The position numbers and the translations under genes are program-made. A stretch of DNA of 64,000 bases from Cordilura impudica. Lineage: Eukaryota; Arthropoda; Insecta; Diptera; Scathophagidae. Positions within the stretch are counted from its first letter, which is position 1. Each line of letters begins with the position of its first letter. The notes under the pieces are model-generated. The model worked only from the letters and a program-made list of their open reading frames with translations, did no database searches and was not told the DNA's origin. The stretch is from contig OY821517.1 in assembly GCA_963682025.1 (NCBI GenBank), forward strand, positions 332,983,144 through 333,047,143. Direction: 5' to 3'. Shown here one piece after another: positions 33,412-44,787 of the stretch.

Positions 33412-33590
33412 ATAAAGAAGGCTCTAAAAAAATACCACTATCTTAGAGAACTTTTAATCGACTCTACCCATTCTTTATTTTTAAATTTCAGTATCGATTT
33501 TCTTAAATATTACTATTTTTATAAGAAAAGGATAATAGATTTGAGCATACTTAAGAAGTTCAAAAACTTTTTAGTTCATATATTTTTATA

Positions 33591-35235
33591 CCCTAATTGC
33601 TAAACATATCGGTATAATCTGGGGCGATTTAGAGATGTCCCTCTGTCCTTCGGTCTGTCTGTTTGTCTCCGTGTCCATGTAAACCTTTAAGTGCAGGTCG
33701 CAAATATTAATATATCTGAAAAATTATTTTATATATCAAATTTTGCCGGCCATAGCATAAATGGTCTTAGAATTGGTGAAAATCGGTGAATATCCCCATA
33801 CAAATGATCCCCATGTGATCAATTCAAATTGCCATAAGATCCAAATTATCATATAGAGCATAGGGAGCACAACCGTCAAATGTTATTTTTATCTTTTTTT
33901 CATTTATGTTAACCAACACTCAGGGGATGCCCCTACAAATGCAGTGCATTGTGTTGATTTCAGGAAAATAGGTTATGGGAAGGAGGAGAGAGGGAGTAGT
34001 GTTTGTAGATATTTGTGGATATTTGACTTACATTTTGTTAGATTATAACTGTCAGGAAAGACCACATATGGCTAGTTCGCCTGATAAACGAATTCTCTCT
34101 GTAATGCGTTGTGCGGTCAACTGGACAATAGACTACAAACTGTTGTCATATACTAGAGAAGCGGTAACAACAAACCAAAACTCGGGCACTTGGAATAAGT
34201 TCGCTAATCTCAGAAGAACATTTCCCATGATAGTATCTATAGAACAGTGTACATAACCCACATTCCGATGATGTTCCAACGCCCTCCTTTGCACACGGTC
34301 CAGTAGCTCCAAAATAGATTTTGAAGCTCCTGTCCATATATGGGAACCGTATTCCATTTTTGGTCGGATGTGAGTGGAATAGATTTTAAGGAGATCAGAA
34401 GGAGTGAAGCAATTTTTGTACCGTTTTAGAACATGAAAAACTTGCTCTTTCCATCGAACATCACATTGAATTATCATGCCTGGAACATCAAGAGTATCCG
34501 ATTCCTCAATACCTATACCACCCATATATACATATGACATTGTTGAATCCATGGCCGTATGGGTCAAAATAAAACATTGAGTCGCACATACAAATCAACC
34601 CTATTCGCTTTACTCCACTCTGAGATTGTTAACAGGCCTTGGTTGAGTGTGTCGTTCATTGTCCGCCTTTTGCCCCCTACAATTAAAGGAAAATGAATGA
34701 CAAATGTTGCTTGTCATCTGCGAAAGAGTATATAGAATTAAAAGTTTGACCAAGAAAGTCGTTCAGAAAGATGAGGAAAAGAGAAGAAGAAAGAATGGAA
34801 CCTTTGGGTACCCCTGAATTGAGCTGTGTATGTTATTACAATGTTTATTACATCCATTTATCAGTAGTCCAAAAATAAACGCTATAGGGCAATTCTTATT
34901 CATAGCCCTCGTATAAAGCTAATTCCCGATCTTCATATAAATCTATCAAAAAAATATCAAAAGTATTGCACAGATTTTTCTCAAATTTAGTTTGTATATG
35001 TTTTTGCAAAAAATAAGTGACCTTACCAAATATGCTCATGATCGGTCCATTTTTCGACCTAGGCCTTATATAAATATAGCATCCGATAAGAACTTTTTCA
35101 TATCCAAAGGCAAAAAAAACTTGCCACTCAAACTTATGTTTATTTTCTATATCTAAATAGTTGGACCAAAGAGATAGGGTCTTTAAACGCATGGTATAGG
35201 GTATCGTCTAGACCTACTATAATTTCTTGCTTGTT
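33591..35235 (-). repeat. 780-bp palindrome-headed repeat, copy 5, split by an RT fragment
   Basis: Part one (33591-33867) runs from the TATACCCTA end through the microsatellite remnant to TCCAAATTATCATATAG. Part two (34838-35235) resumes at TTTATTACATCCATTTATCAG and continues to TATCGTCTAGACC and TTGCTTG. The 0.97 kb between them is non-LTR retrotransposon sequence. Confidence 0.85.
33868..34837 (-). pseudogene. Jockey-like non-LTR reverse transcriptase fragment
   Basis: On the minus strand, across frame changes, the order is a PQGSILSSSLFLIFLNDF-like box near 34800 and SFADDK (the catalytic FADD, 34716-34730). Then come SDTLDVPGMIIQCDVRWKEQ (34133-34567 frame) and LLKIYSTHIRPKMEYGSHIW, followed by LELLDRVQRRAL and FYRYYHGKCSSEISELIP. 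These are the palm and thumb blocks of jockey-type RTs, which copy element RNA at the target. The sequence has stops and frameshifts and no 5' half. It interrupts copy 5 of the palindrome-headed repeat, so it inserted later. Confidence 0.8.
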
Positions 35236-35239
35236 TTTA

Positions 35240-36110
35240 TTACACTTTTTCTGCATCTGTGCATATTTTCACCAAATTTTGATTTATTTTGTGTGGAATG
35301 TTTGCTCACTCCGTCATCACTCGTCTCCATAGCACATCCTTGTTGGTACGGACATTTTCATATTGTGCCAATTGAGCCTGACTTATGACAAAAAATTTTC
35401 AATTGGATTTAGGTCCAGGCTTTGGTCAGGCCATTTAAATATTTTAAGCTTTTGTTTTTGCAAACAAGTTTTAGTATTTTCCGTATCCTTCGGACCCTTT
35501 CCTGTTAGAAAATTAATTCTTTGATGGGGTATGTGCACTCAACCAAGAATTCCGGCAAATTTGTTTGGAGTTTATTGATATTTATCTCTTCAACCATTAT
35601 TTGCTTTATTGCGATCAGTGGGCTAATACGCCACCATATGAAGTAACCCCAAACCATCACACTTCCTCTGCCAAAATTTAGCGTCTTCTTTAAGTGCCCA
35701 CGCTGAAGGCTCTAATTGGAATGATGCCAGAAATAACCCTTACCATCTTACTGATACCGATTGATTTTTATCTCATCTGAGCATATAAATCTTTTCCAGT
35801 CATCGACTGTCCAAACTTTTCGCTTTTTACAAAACTTTAACCTCGACTTTCCGACAAAGCTGGTTTCTTGTGGTTGATTGCAGCAACCATACCGATCTTA
35901 TTCAATTCCCGACGAACAGGCTATGGGTATACTTGCTGATGCAGCTTTAAACAGCTTCCCGCGTAGTTCTACTTTAATTTTTGTGTAGTACGTGCTCAAT
36001 AACACACGCATCTCCATGAGGCAATGCATGCATCATTTACAGCTCCTTCGACATTTAGTCTTTTTTCTGACGGCTTATTTTTAGCAAACGAGTTATTTTT
36101 CTTGCGGAAT
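35240..36110 (-). pseudogene. Tc1-like transposase pseudogene
   Basis: Read 36110 to 35240, recognisable blocks are INHKKPALS, WTVDDWKRFICSDEIKIN with the first catalytic Asp, and LKKTLNFGRGSVMVWGYF. Then come LPEFLVECTYPIKE, KWPDQSLDLNPIEN with the catalytic Glu, and LNWHNMKMSVPTR. The second Asp segment (expected QQDxDPKHT) is disrupted near 35500. Many frameshifts and stops occur. This is a Tc1-type DD34E transposase; its closest sub-branch cannot be settled by eye. Confidence 0.78.
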
Positions 36111-36124
36111 AACATTTTCAATTA

Positions 36125-36957
36125 ATGCCATCACTTGATCGTCAACATTTTCGTGTGATTATTTTTTACAACTTTCGACGTGGATTAACTCAACAACAGT
36201 GCATCGGTGAACTTAATTCGATTTTTAGTGATAAAGCACCATCAGTGACCAGAGTTTATAGATGGTTTACGGAATTCAGTCGTAGCCGTAGTTCCGAAAA
36301 ACATTTATTTTGTGCGTGAAGTGATACTGCAAGATCATCATGTAACTTATCGTGAGATTGAGGCAATCTCGTGAGATTTGACACTCGCTCAAAACAAGGC
36401 TCGTGTCAATTGATTGCAAGAAATGCTGCAAAAATACGACGCAGTGCTTCAAAACATGTGTATAATAGCATAACCCAACAAAAGTCGTTCGGACTTGAAG
36501 CATTTCGAACCAAATGTTCGGCTGTTTTTTTAGAAAAACTGGACCATTCTCAATCGCATTATTGGTGCAATGTGTAACGGTCAATTCTGAATGGTGTACA
36601 ACCATAAGTTTGCCAAAAGTCTTCGGAGAAATAAGAAAAAACAACTACCGAAGACGGACCATTCTCCAATACGACAATGCGAGCTCGTACACATCGGTTC
36701 ACACAAGGGATTCTTTGATGAGTCATCCGCCGCCTAGTCCTCTTTTGGCACCCAATGACTTCTTTTTACTCCCGATTTGGGGGAACCTCAATCGGAATGT
36801 AAAATGTGCATCGAAAATTGGTTCACACGTATGCAAAAGTATACTGATCTTCATGGAGAATATTTTAAAAACAAAGACATTTTCGATGATAAATACTTAT
36901 TGGTTTTCTCTAATCCCAAAATATAAAAGGCAACCCTCGTATGTGTTTATTAATTAA
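36125..36957 (+). pseudogene. Mariner transposase pseudogene
   Basis: It starts MPSLDRQHFRVIIFYNF (ATG 36125), then RRGLTQQQCIGELNSIF and VTRVYRWFTEFSR, the helix-turn-helix region of mariner transposases. After frame breaks, VILQDHHVTYREIE, ASKHVYNS and the second catalytic Asp in LQYDNASSYTS are seen. The first Asp segment (expected GDESW) is replaced by TQQKS. The third catalytic Asp is lost, as the SPDLAPNDFFL motif reads SPLLAPNDFFL. It is therefore catalytically dead on three counts. A downstream GGCAACCCTCGTATG near 36930 may be the right inverted repeat; no matching left end was found. Confidence 0.82.
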
Positions 36958-37011
36958 TTTATTAATTAATTTAAAAAAATTCCTGTTGGACTATATTTAA
37001 TCGTAAAGTGT

Positions 37012-37050
37012 GCTTCCTGATCTTCACTTAAATCTATCAGAAAACAAATA
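37012..37050 (-). repeat. 780-bp palindrome-headed repeat, copy 14, left part
   Basis: CTTCCTGATCTTCACTTAAATCTATCAGAAAACAAA matches the family and is cut by mariner copy 2. The continuation (ACGGTCATGGTATGTCCATTTTCGACC) lies at 38370-38425. Confidence 0.65.
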
Positions 37051-38363
37051 AAAGGTCCGCCAAATAACTTTTTTTTTTTTTGAAAATGATATAAAAAAAA
37101 ACTACTGAATATTATCTCAAATTTCTTTTTTTATTTTTTTATTTGAAAGTACAATCCTTCCGGTTAATAATGGAAAATAATTTCATTCAAATGGCTGCCT
37201 CGGCTGGCCATGCAGTAGCCTACACGATCGGTCCAATTTTTAAGCACATTATCGATTGTGTGCAGCTGTATTTCACCAATGGCTTCACGAATATTGTCCT
37301 TTAAAGCGGCAATTGTCCCTGGCTTGTTGGCGTAACACTTATCTTTGAGGGCACCCCACAAATAATAGTCCAACGGTGTCAAATCGTAGTTCCGAGGTGG
37401 CCAAACGACATCAGCTCTGCGGCTGATAATGCGATCTTCAAAAACAGGGCGCAAAACATCGAGTGTAGCTTCGGCTGTGTGGCACGTAGCGCCGTCCTGT
37501 TGAAACCAAATGTTGCCAATATCCTCCTCTTCAATTTTTGTGAACAAAAATTCGTTCAACATGCCCCGATAATGTTCGCCATTGACTGTAACGGCCACTC
37601 CATGCTCATTTTCGAAGAAAAATGTCCCAATTATGCCTCTGGACCAAAATCCGCACCAAACAGTGACTCGTTTTGGGTGTATCGGCGTTTCAATGTATGC
37701 GTGCGGGTTTTCTGTGCCCCAAATGCGACACTTTTGCTTATTTACTACCCGCCAAGAACAAAATGAGCTTCATCTGAAAAGATGATTTTTTTTTGGCAAA
37801 ATTGGCATCTTCTGTAAGTCGATCGCAGGCCCACTTAGCGAAGCAAAAACGCATTGGATGGTCAGTTGGCTTCAACTCCTGAACCAATTGGACTTTGCAT
37901 GGCGTCATACCAAGGTCTTTATGCAAAATTCGTCTCAATGATGCCTCCGTAATGTTCAATTCTTGAGAACGACGGTGAATTGATGTTGATGGCGCTTCAC
38001 GCACACTTTCTGCCACAGCAGCAATATTCTCGGGTGTACGCACTGTTTTTGGCTTTTCACGCTTTGGTTTATCGATGAGGATGCCAGTTTCTTTCACTTT
38101 TTTCACAAGATAACGAACATACGGAGCTGACGGTGCTTCTCTTCTTCCAAAATCCGTACGCAATTTTCGCACACATTCTGCAACATTACCATGATTTTCA
38201 AAGTAATGTCGCAATATTTCCCAGCGTTGTTCAAGCGTATACACAACCATATTCGTTCAGCGGAAGGATAAAACTAATTATCTGTCAAATCAGACATGAG
38301 CTAAGTGTTACCATTCACGAAATAAGCACTAGTTGAAAAAAAAACGTTAGATGGCGGACCCTT
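37051..38363 (-). mobile_element. Mariner-type element, copy 2
   Basis: Ends are AAAGGTCCGCCAAATAAC (37051) and GTTAGATGGCGGACCCTT (38363), with TA outside. It is the same family as the element at 17.9-19.2 kb and nearly identical along its length. It inserted into a copy of the palindrome-headed repeat. Confidence 0.92.
37164..38250 (-). pseudogene. Mariner-type transposase copy 2, one frame break
   Basis: The N-terminal frame (ATG 38250) runs through the helix-turn-helix region to QLVQELKPTDHPMRFCFAKW. It leaves frame near 37785, where a T run encodes KKK before the expected IVFSDEAHFDL block, so the first Asp is only readable after a shift. The second frame (37598-37164) has MLNEFLFTKIEEEDIGNIWF, QQDGATCHTA with the second Asp, and PPRNYDLTPLDYYLWG with the third Asp (NYD replaces the usual SCD). 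It keeps the FLFTKI segment that copy 1 lost. The two copies carry different lesions and are independent insertions of one family. Confidence 0.9.
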
Positions 38364-38429
38364 TATAAGTAACTTTCATAAATACGGTCATGGTATGTCC
38401 ATTTTCGACCCAGTACTCTAATAAAAATG

Positions 38430-40100
38430 GCTCCCGTAATAATTTCTTTCATACCTATAACGAAACTTGATGATACTAAAACGTATATTCATTGATTAAC
38501 TATGTGAAGTTGTATACTTTAATCCAAAACAAAGCAGCTCTGTCAAAATTATTACATTTACTTAAAACTGGTTAAACAATTTTCGTAGTCTTCGAGTTAT
38601 TTGTACCTTTTAAAAATTTTATTTATTTTTATTTTTATTTATTTTATTAACTTAACATCTGCAGATTTTCTTTTTTTAACTAGTAATGAAATGATTTTTT
38701 TATATTTTAAAATTAGATAAAAATTTAGCTCTCATCTCCTAAACAAGCACTAAGTTGGCATCACTCAATGCGTTAGTAGAATTATATGAAATAAATTTTC
38801 ACCATTTGGTTCCTACATTTTTTAATGTTTAATCGAATTGGAATTTTTTAACGTACAACGCATACGCAGAAACATTTAATAAATATGAACAGTAGCAGTA
38901 GCTTTCTTCTCATCAACCCAATCAATTACATTAACAAAATTTTATTGATCCTGCCCTTATCCTTATTAATTTATATAAAAGTTTCATTTAATATATCCTG
39001 CATAATTCGTTGTTATTTCGTATTTTTAACAACGCGTGCAAAACTTCTGCCCTTCAAAATAAAAATAAAACATCAACATCCAAATTGAAGTCATCAATTT
39101 ACATTGAAGAAAAACAAAAAGACCGATTGACGACCTCTTTTAAAGCAATTAAACTCAATAAAACAAAGATTCAATGGTGGATGATTTCCTCAACAAACAC
39201 AGTGAATCCTTAATAAAATGACACCACACTGATACAGTAGTCAGCCGTTCGCACACTAACACTCTTCGTGTATATTAAGTACCCGCAGAATTTTCAGTTT
39301 AACTGACAAACATACGTACTTACGTGTACATACACATACATTCGACAATCGACCAATTGAACTTTATTAGAGGTTATTTAAAGAGGTCGATGAGAAAATG
39401 TTGAATTTGTTATTGAAAAATTTTTTCAATACCGGAAATAAATTAAAGGCAACTACTTACATAATCTCAGTATGCGAAAGGTTAAAGGACTTATTAACAT
39501 TTATTTTTTGTTCTTCTTTGTTTTCATTTATGAGTTTCTTCCATTTACCACTGTTTGTTATTGTCTTTCTATTCTATTCTATTCTTATTATAATTTTCAC
39601 ACTTGAGCTACAATATTTTAATTGTAGTTGTTGTTTTTGTTGTAGCTGTTGGTTGGTTCCTTTTGCATTAGAACCTCAAATAGATTACAATGCGATTTTC
39701 TAAACAAATCGTACAATGAACCCCTACCAACACACACGCACACACAAGCACACACATATTGGATTCATCTAGCATTCGTTCTTATAATAAAAAAAAACAC
39801 ATGAACTGAAAAAAGAAAACGAACTAGGTGACTAGCCGACTGTCTGAATGAGTGCCTGTGCCTGGATTGTGCCACCAAAGACATGGAGAAACTTAATGCA
39901 TTTTCAAAGCTTTTCTTTTGCAGACTTTAGTCTACTCAATTGTAATAAAAGTTTCAGTATTGAGTTCAAAAACTTAAAATTTTAAAGTTGTTAATTGAAA
40001 CCAAAATTTATTATTCCAGATGGAATACCGATAAAACACCTAATTTTAAGAGTAGAGATGGAAGGGTGGTAGGTTTTCTCACAATCATTCACTAATATCG
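38430..40100. other. AT-rich sequence, no gene recognised
   Basis: There are T-rich open frames, a CA microsatellite-like stretch at 39728-39755, and no domain or splice pattern that supports a gene. GTCAGCCGTTCGCACAC followed by TTTTCAGTTTAACTGAC at 39240-39306 could be promoter-like but is unsupported. Confidence 0.45.
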
Positions 40101-40119
40101 TGAGCTAACTATATTTAAG

Positions 40120-40262
40120 ATGAGTACCAAAATCAAAGAAATCAATGTTGACAAGAATAAAACTATATTAAAGCTTAGGAATGAGGGAAAAAATTTTCGT
40201 GAAATAGCTCGGATCATGGGCAGAAACCACTTAAATGTGTTATTTTTATGGAACAAATTATA
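40120..40262 (+). pseudogene. Tc1-like transposase N-terminal fragment, 47 codons
   Basis: ATG 40120 opens MSTKIKEINVDKNKTILKL, followed by RNEGKNFREIARIMGRNH. This is the first helix-turn-helix of a Tc1-type paired-like DNA-binding domain, which recognises the element ends. The match ends at about residue 40, after which the frame reads unrelated residues to a stop at 40262. A second copy of the same family lies at 46.35-46.6 kb. The catalytic domain is absent. Confidence 0.75.
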
Positions 40263-40352
40263 GCGTTAAGAATACTTTTAAAAGATTGAGGAAATTAATT
40301 ATAAATGTTTATAAAAAGTGAAGAAATATAATGCAGAAAACAGAGACAAAAA

Positions 40353-40452
40353 GGTTATTACATATCATAATTTTTTCACCAATACAATCATAAGTCACAC
40401 CGATTTTGTCTTACATCTTACGCTGCTTTTGTGATTGTATTGCGAAATAGAT
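40353..40452. repeat. Short repeat with CAATACAATCA inverted ends, copy 1
   Basis: AGGTTATTACATATCATAATTTTTTCACCAATACAATCA is followed by CACACCGATTTTGTCTTAC and TGTGATTGTATTGCGAAATA. CAATACAATCA and TGATTGTATTG are inverted. A second copy lies at 49513-49650. Confidence 0.7.
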
Positions 40453-40628
40453 TATTACACATCAAAAAATAAAAAAATTAATATGGAAAAGAAAATTTTA
40501 AACAATGATGAAATATGTAAAAAAAAATATTTTCTTTTTTGTTCGTTATCTATCACATAGTAGGCTTTGCATTTTACAATATTTGGGTTTTTGTTTGGAA
40601 TTCAGGGAATGATAACTAAACAAATCTG

Positions 40629-40838
40629 TGGTCACAAGCATTAACCGCCTAAGTCGAAAATCATGCTTTTGAGAAAAATGACTTTTTATATAAATGTAAT
40701 TGGGCTTCATTACGACTTAGGTCAGTATGTTTTCATTAATAACTTTTTAATAAACAGTGTTAGAGAAATGGGGATTTCACGTATATACATAAATCAAATC
40801 GTTCTTAAGTCGACTTAGGCGGTTATCGCTTGTGACCA
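40629..40838. mobile_element. MITE with TGGTCACAAGC inverted repeats
   Basis: TGGTCACAAGCATTAACCGC then CTAAGTCG at the left end is matched, inverted, by CGACTTAGGCGGTTATCGCTTGTGACCA at the right end with two or three mismatches. The 210-bp element has no coding sequence. Flanks do not show a clear duplication, so the superfamily is open. Confidence 0.75.
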
Positions 40839-41072
40839 AAGATATAACGACTGTGACGTATGTGAGCTAGTTTTTAAAAACGACGAAATTCAGCAATTTT
40901 GCAGTAATGGAAGCTCGGAAAAATATTTTATTGAAAATATAATTTCTCTCTTTTTTTGGTAGATAGAGAAACCCGCCACCATAACACAGAGTGCATCATT
41001 AAGTCAGTGGTTAATTTCCTTAAACTTTATTTTGGTACAAGAATTTTTATATATAAAATTTTACATATGAAT

Positions 41073-41586
41073 TTATTAATAAATTAATAGGCGATTTCTA
41101 ATGACCCCTTCTATGCTTTTAGTTATCAACCGATTTTGACAAAAAAAATATACCATTTCAAAGGCATTTCCTTACAGATGTGCACCCTCTTTACAGATGT
41201 GCACCAGCTGGTAAATTTTTTTGGAGTAATAATCATTTAATGTTGTTACTAACACATACATAAAACACACATTTACGCTTCAAATAAAATTTACACAATT
41301 CGGAGTGTGTGTTTATGAATTGGTTAAAATTGCTTAGAATACTTTTAGGCTCTTATACATTTATTTATTAACAAACTCATTTATATACCTTTTGTATGTT
41401 CAGCAAATATTTATAATGAAATGTAATGAATTTTACTTCAAAATTCACAATTTAATGAATTTCATTTAAATATTTATAATCTTTTATACATATAGATTTT
41501 AAAAAAACATTGAAAGAAAAAAATTTAATGGAAAAATAAAATTTTCTAGAATTTCCACTCGAATTTCAGACACTGGGCTCTGCTAC
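41073..41586 (+). mobile_element. Non-autonomous Helitron, subfamily 1 (copy d, degenerate)
   Basis: ATTAATAGGCGATTTCTAATGACC at the left and CCACTCGAATTTCAGACACTGGGCTCTG plus CTAC at the right match subfamily 1 ends, with a decayed hairpin and CTAG changed to CTAC. The interior contains a duplicated CTTTACAGATGTGCACC. Confidence 0.65.
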
Positions 41587-41684
41587 TATGAATTAAAATG
41601 GTTGAAATTCAATTGTTCCTTCCCACCCCAAATAAGAAGATATTTTTATAATGAATCTGACTTTTGTGATAAAACAATCTGACT

Positions 41685-42181
41685 TCTATGTATATATTAA
41701 TACGTAAAGCTAAATTTTTAGTTCCCTTTTTAAGCAATATGCGGGCACGGAGGAGTTAGAAAATTGGCATAGTTATAGTTCATATGAAGGAGAAGCTGAA
41801 AATTAAAAATTTATGTGTAATCTGTTTTCAAAATATATTAAATTAAATAAAATAAAATATTTATAATAATTCGTTACACCCTGTCAATGCGAATGATTTA
41901 AATTATATATCAGACGCTCTGTGTTGAATTGTGAGTTGCTAAAATTTATTAACATACCTTTAAGCTCATTTAAATATTCATAAATTTTTATATATATAGA
42001 ATAAAAAATATTGGAAGGCAAAAATTTAATGAAAAAATAATATTTCCTATAATTAAAAGATGTAATATTTTATTTGACCTGTCGTTTGTTAATTAAAAAA
42101 TTATTTAATCGAGCTCAAGGTCGTATTTTCAAAAATTATTTCATTATTTGCACTCGAATTTCGAGTGCTGGGCTATACTAG
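41685..42181 (+). mobile_element. Non-autonomous Helitron, subfamily 2 (copy i)
   Basis: The 5' end is TCTATGTATATATTAATACG. The 3' end has a perfect hairpin, GCACTCGAATTTCGAGTGC (42150-42168), then TGGGCTATA, CTAG and T. Shared internal words with copy h (15.9 kb) are CCCTTTTTAAGCAATATGCG and AATTCGTTACACCCTGT. It holds an extra segment of about 75 bp near 42056-42130. Confidence 0.85.
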
Positions 42182-42239
42182 TAATAATACTAGAAACAAA
42201 AAAAAGTTATGTTGCCAAAATTTAAAACATTATAAAAAA

Positions 42240-42641
42240 TGTTTGAACAGAACGAATTAGCGACAAAATTCTTGTAAGATGAAAATGTTCTTCTGTTGGA
42301 AGTTCTGCGTAAGAAATGTAAGTAGCAGATGAGCTTTGAAATGACAATACGCTTGCGATGAAATTGACTTTAACAAAGAACAAAGTCTTTTTGAAGAAAC
42401 AGTTCTTTTCGATATGAAATTAAAGACTAACGAAGTGCTTCATGAAGCATATTTGGTTCAGAGTGGAGCTCCTAGTGCGTGTAGATGTCGGATTTGGGTC
42501 GGAGGCAATTACACGACATTAAACCCTCGAAATTTAATCGCCGAAAATTTAAGTCCAACTCATATGATAATTGAGGGTCCTGGAATAGTGGTCGAACTTG
42601 ACGAGTCGAAGTTCGGATGTGGAAGGCATTTGAGTGTTTAG
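42240..42641 (+). pseudogene. Merlin-like (IS1016/ISXO2-type) transposase fragment
   Basis: The 42414-42641 frame ends HMIIEGPGIVVELDESKFGC, close to the GGPGIVVEIDESKFGKRKY block that carries the first catalytic Asp of Merlin transposases. Upstream, FEQNELATKFL and LEVLRKKCK look like the decayed N-terminal zinc-binding region. The match stops right after ESKFG, where a frameshift replaces the usual basic KRKYHRG stretch. The rest of the catalytic domain is missing. No inverted repeats were found. Confidence 0.6.
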
Positions 42642-42649
42642 TCATATCG

Positions 42650-44780
42650 AAAGAACATCTGAAAGCAAAATTTTTTTTGAGGTAGTCGTTAGGAGGGACA
42701 CTCAAACTTAACAAGAAATAATAGCGAAATAATTCCTTTTTTGCTGGTTAAATAATATGGGGTACGATTTAGACCCTTGGCCTAGGGCGCCACAAATGCT
42801 TGGGCCGGCGCTGATGATGCTGACACGTCAGGAATTGTCCAACGGGTCAGTTTCTTACTAAGTAGTTTATAAGCAACACAGTTTTTCTCTTTTTTTCAGA
42901 TGATATCGGCTTTTTTGATTTCGGTATATAGTCCAAAATATTTCTTTATATTATGATTCTGTGGAATCATTGAGCCCTTTGAAGTATAGAGTATAAAAAT
43001 TGTTGCTTTTGTATCAGGCATAGCTTTTCCTTAATTGTTTTTCTTGGCGATAGGAAAATATCTATCTATATACAAATATCAACATGCACTCGAAGTAGAT
43101 GTATAGTTGGTCGTTGTAGTTCATTAAAGTCACACACACACACACACACACAGATGATATATGAAATGGAATAAGGGCATTAAACTGTTTGAATATGCGA
43201 GTACATACATATTCGTAAGAGGCTCTAATGGATTCTACAACATTTTATTTTTTTATGTTATCATCAATTCCTTAATTTCTTTATTCTTTTTCTACCTATT
43301 AAGCCAAAACAGCCAGCAACAGTCATTCATGCCGTCAAACATGTAAGTAAGTATTTATGCAGTCAGTCAGTTAGTCAGTCATACAGTCAGCCAATAAGTG
43401 AGCGATTACATGCAAGTACTTGCAAATTTATCTCCATTGTAGTCTCATTGTACTCATCCATCGTTTTTAGACCTGGTGTCATTTGCTTGGAATTCTTAAG
43501 TTTCCTATATTTTTTTTTTTTATTCGCATGTTTTATTTTGTTGTCTTCTTCTCTGGCATTTAAGGAAAATTCACATATTTTCCTAAAGAATAATTTTGTG
43601 TTTTTCTTTTCTGTTCAGTTCAGTTCAGGTTTCCATGTATTCTTTTCTTTCAGTCTTTTCTTCTTTTATTATTTCACTGCTGATAAGCCTTTTTTTAGTT
43701 TATGTTGGGAAAATATGTTGATTGTGGTAAAGAAAAATACAGTGAACTTTGTAAATAGGATTTATTTTAAAGAAGTTCAAGTGTTGAAAATGTTTATTTG
43801 TTTAAATTGTTCGAAAACAACAAAAACAAAAATACTTCCTGATAAGATTCCTTGCGGTCAACGCCCTTTAAACGAATAGAAATGTTGATGTATTTAGTTT
43901 TCTTGCTTTTCGTTATAACGTGAAAATTTTATTATCTCAAGTTATCTTAAGTATTGTTTTTAGAAATTAAAAAGGGTTTTTATATTTTTTTTATCTTTAT
44001 CAATTTGATCATTCGACCCTTTTTGACCTTTTTGTTGATTAAAATATAAAATTATGAATGAGGCACAGTTGGATACTTTTTCACTGGCATAAAGATTCAC
44101 TGCTATTCACTGGCAGGTACTTTTATGAAAATGTACCAAAATGTTTACGCTTTGAAAGTGTTCTTAAAGCACCCCATCTTTAATCAGTATTTTAAATCGT
44201 AGGTTTCACGCCAGAAGAGCATATCGAAAAATTAGCGTGCCTACTTGTAGTCGTAGGTAGGCCACATTCTCCTGGTGATAGTTTAAATTACTAATTTCCT
44301 ACTAAACCTGATAAATCCGGTTTAACAGTGAAATCATTAGATTTATATGTAGTACCGAGATATTTTCGGCAAATTTACTTATTGCAAAAGTTTTTGCTTG
44401 GCAAATATTAGAGTTTTCTGCTAAGGTGAATTATATGTATACCACTCGATTGTGTTCATAGTAGTACCTGCTACTACCCCGGTTTAAAGTCTAGAACCAA
44501 CTGTAACTCTCAAAGAGCCGTTTAGCCGGTTCAAATAAATTTGTTCTTGAAACGACGTATTTCCGATAAAAAATTAATGAAAATAAATCAAATTATTTTT
44601 AAGTTGTCAAAATCAGTACACGTTCAGACCAAGCTTATATACACACAGAAAACTGATTTTTTGTGCTAATCGAATTTGTTCCCACCGAATTTGTTTTAAG
44701 TTCCATGTACTGTCACATTATTCTCTTTTGATTACCGATTTATATAATACATATTACCGTACAATGGTAAAAACAAATGA
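42650..44780. other. AT-rich sequence with CA microsatellite, no gene recognised
   Basis: CA run of about eleven units at 43131-43152 and AGTCAGTCAGT repeats at 43359-43390. CAGCGCCGGCCCAAGC (minus strand, about 42796-42811) resembles a hAT-type terminus but stands alone. Confidence 0.45.
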
Positions 44781-44787
44781 CATTATA

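Noticed and set aside
39230..39310. Promoter-like sequence (TCAGT initiator-like words, GC-richer)
   Set aside because: No downstream exon or coding frame supports transcription of a gene.
42760..42815. Possible hAT terminus (CAGCGCCGGCCCAAGC on the minus strand)
   Set aside because: No partner inverted repeat, no 8-bp duplication and no transposase nearby.
43448..43879. 143-codon open frame with hydrophobic N-terminal half
   Set aside because: The hydrophobic part is T-run translation (Phe/Leu), and no family resemblance or splice context is seen.
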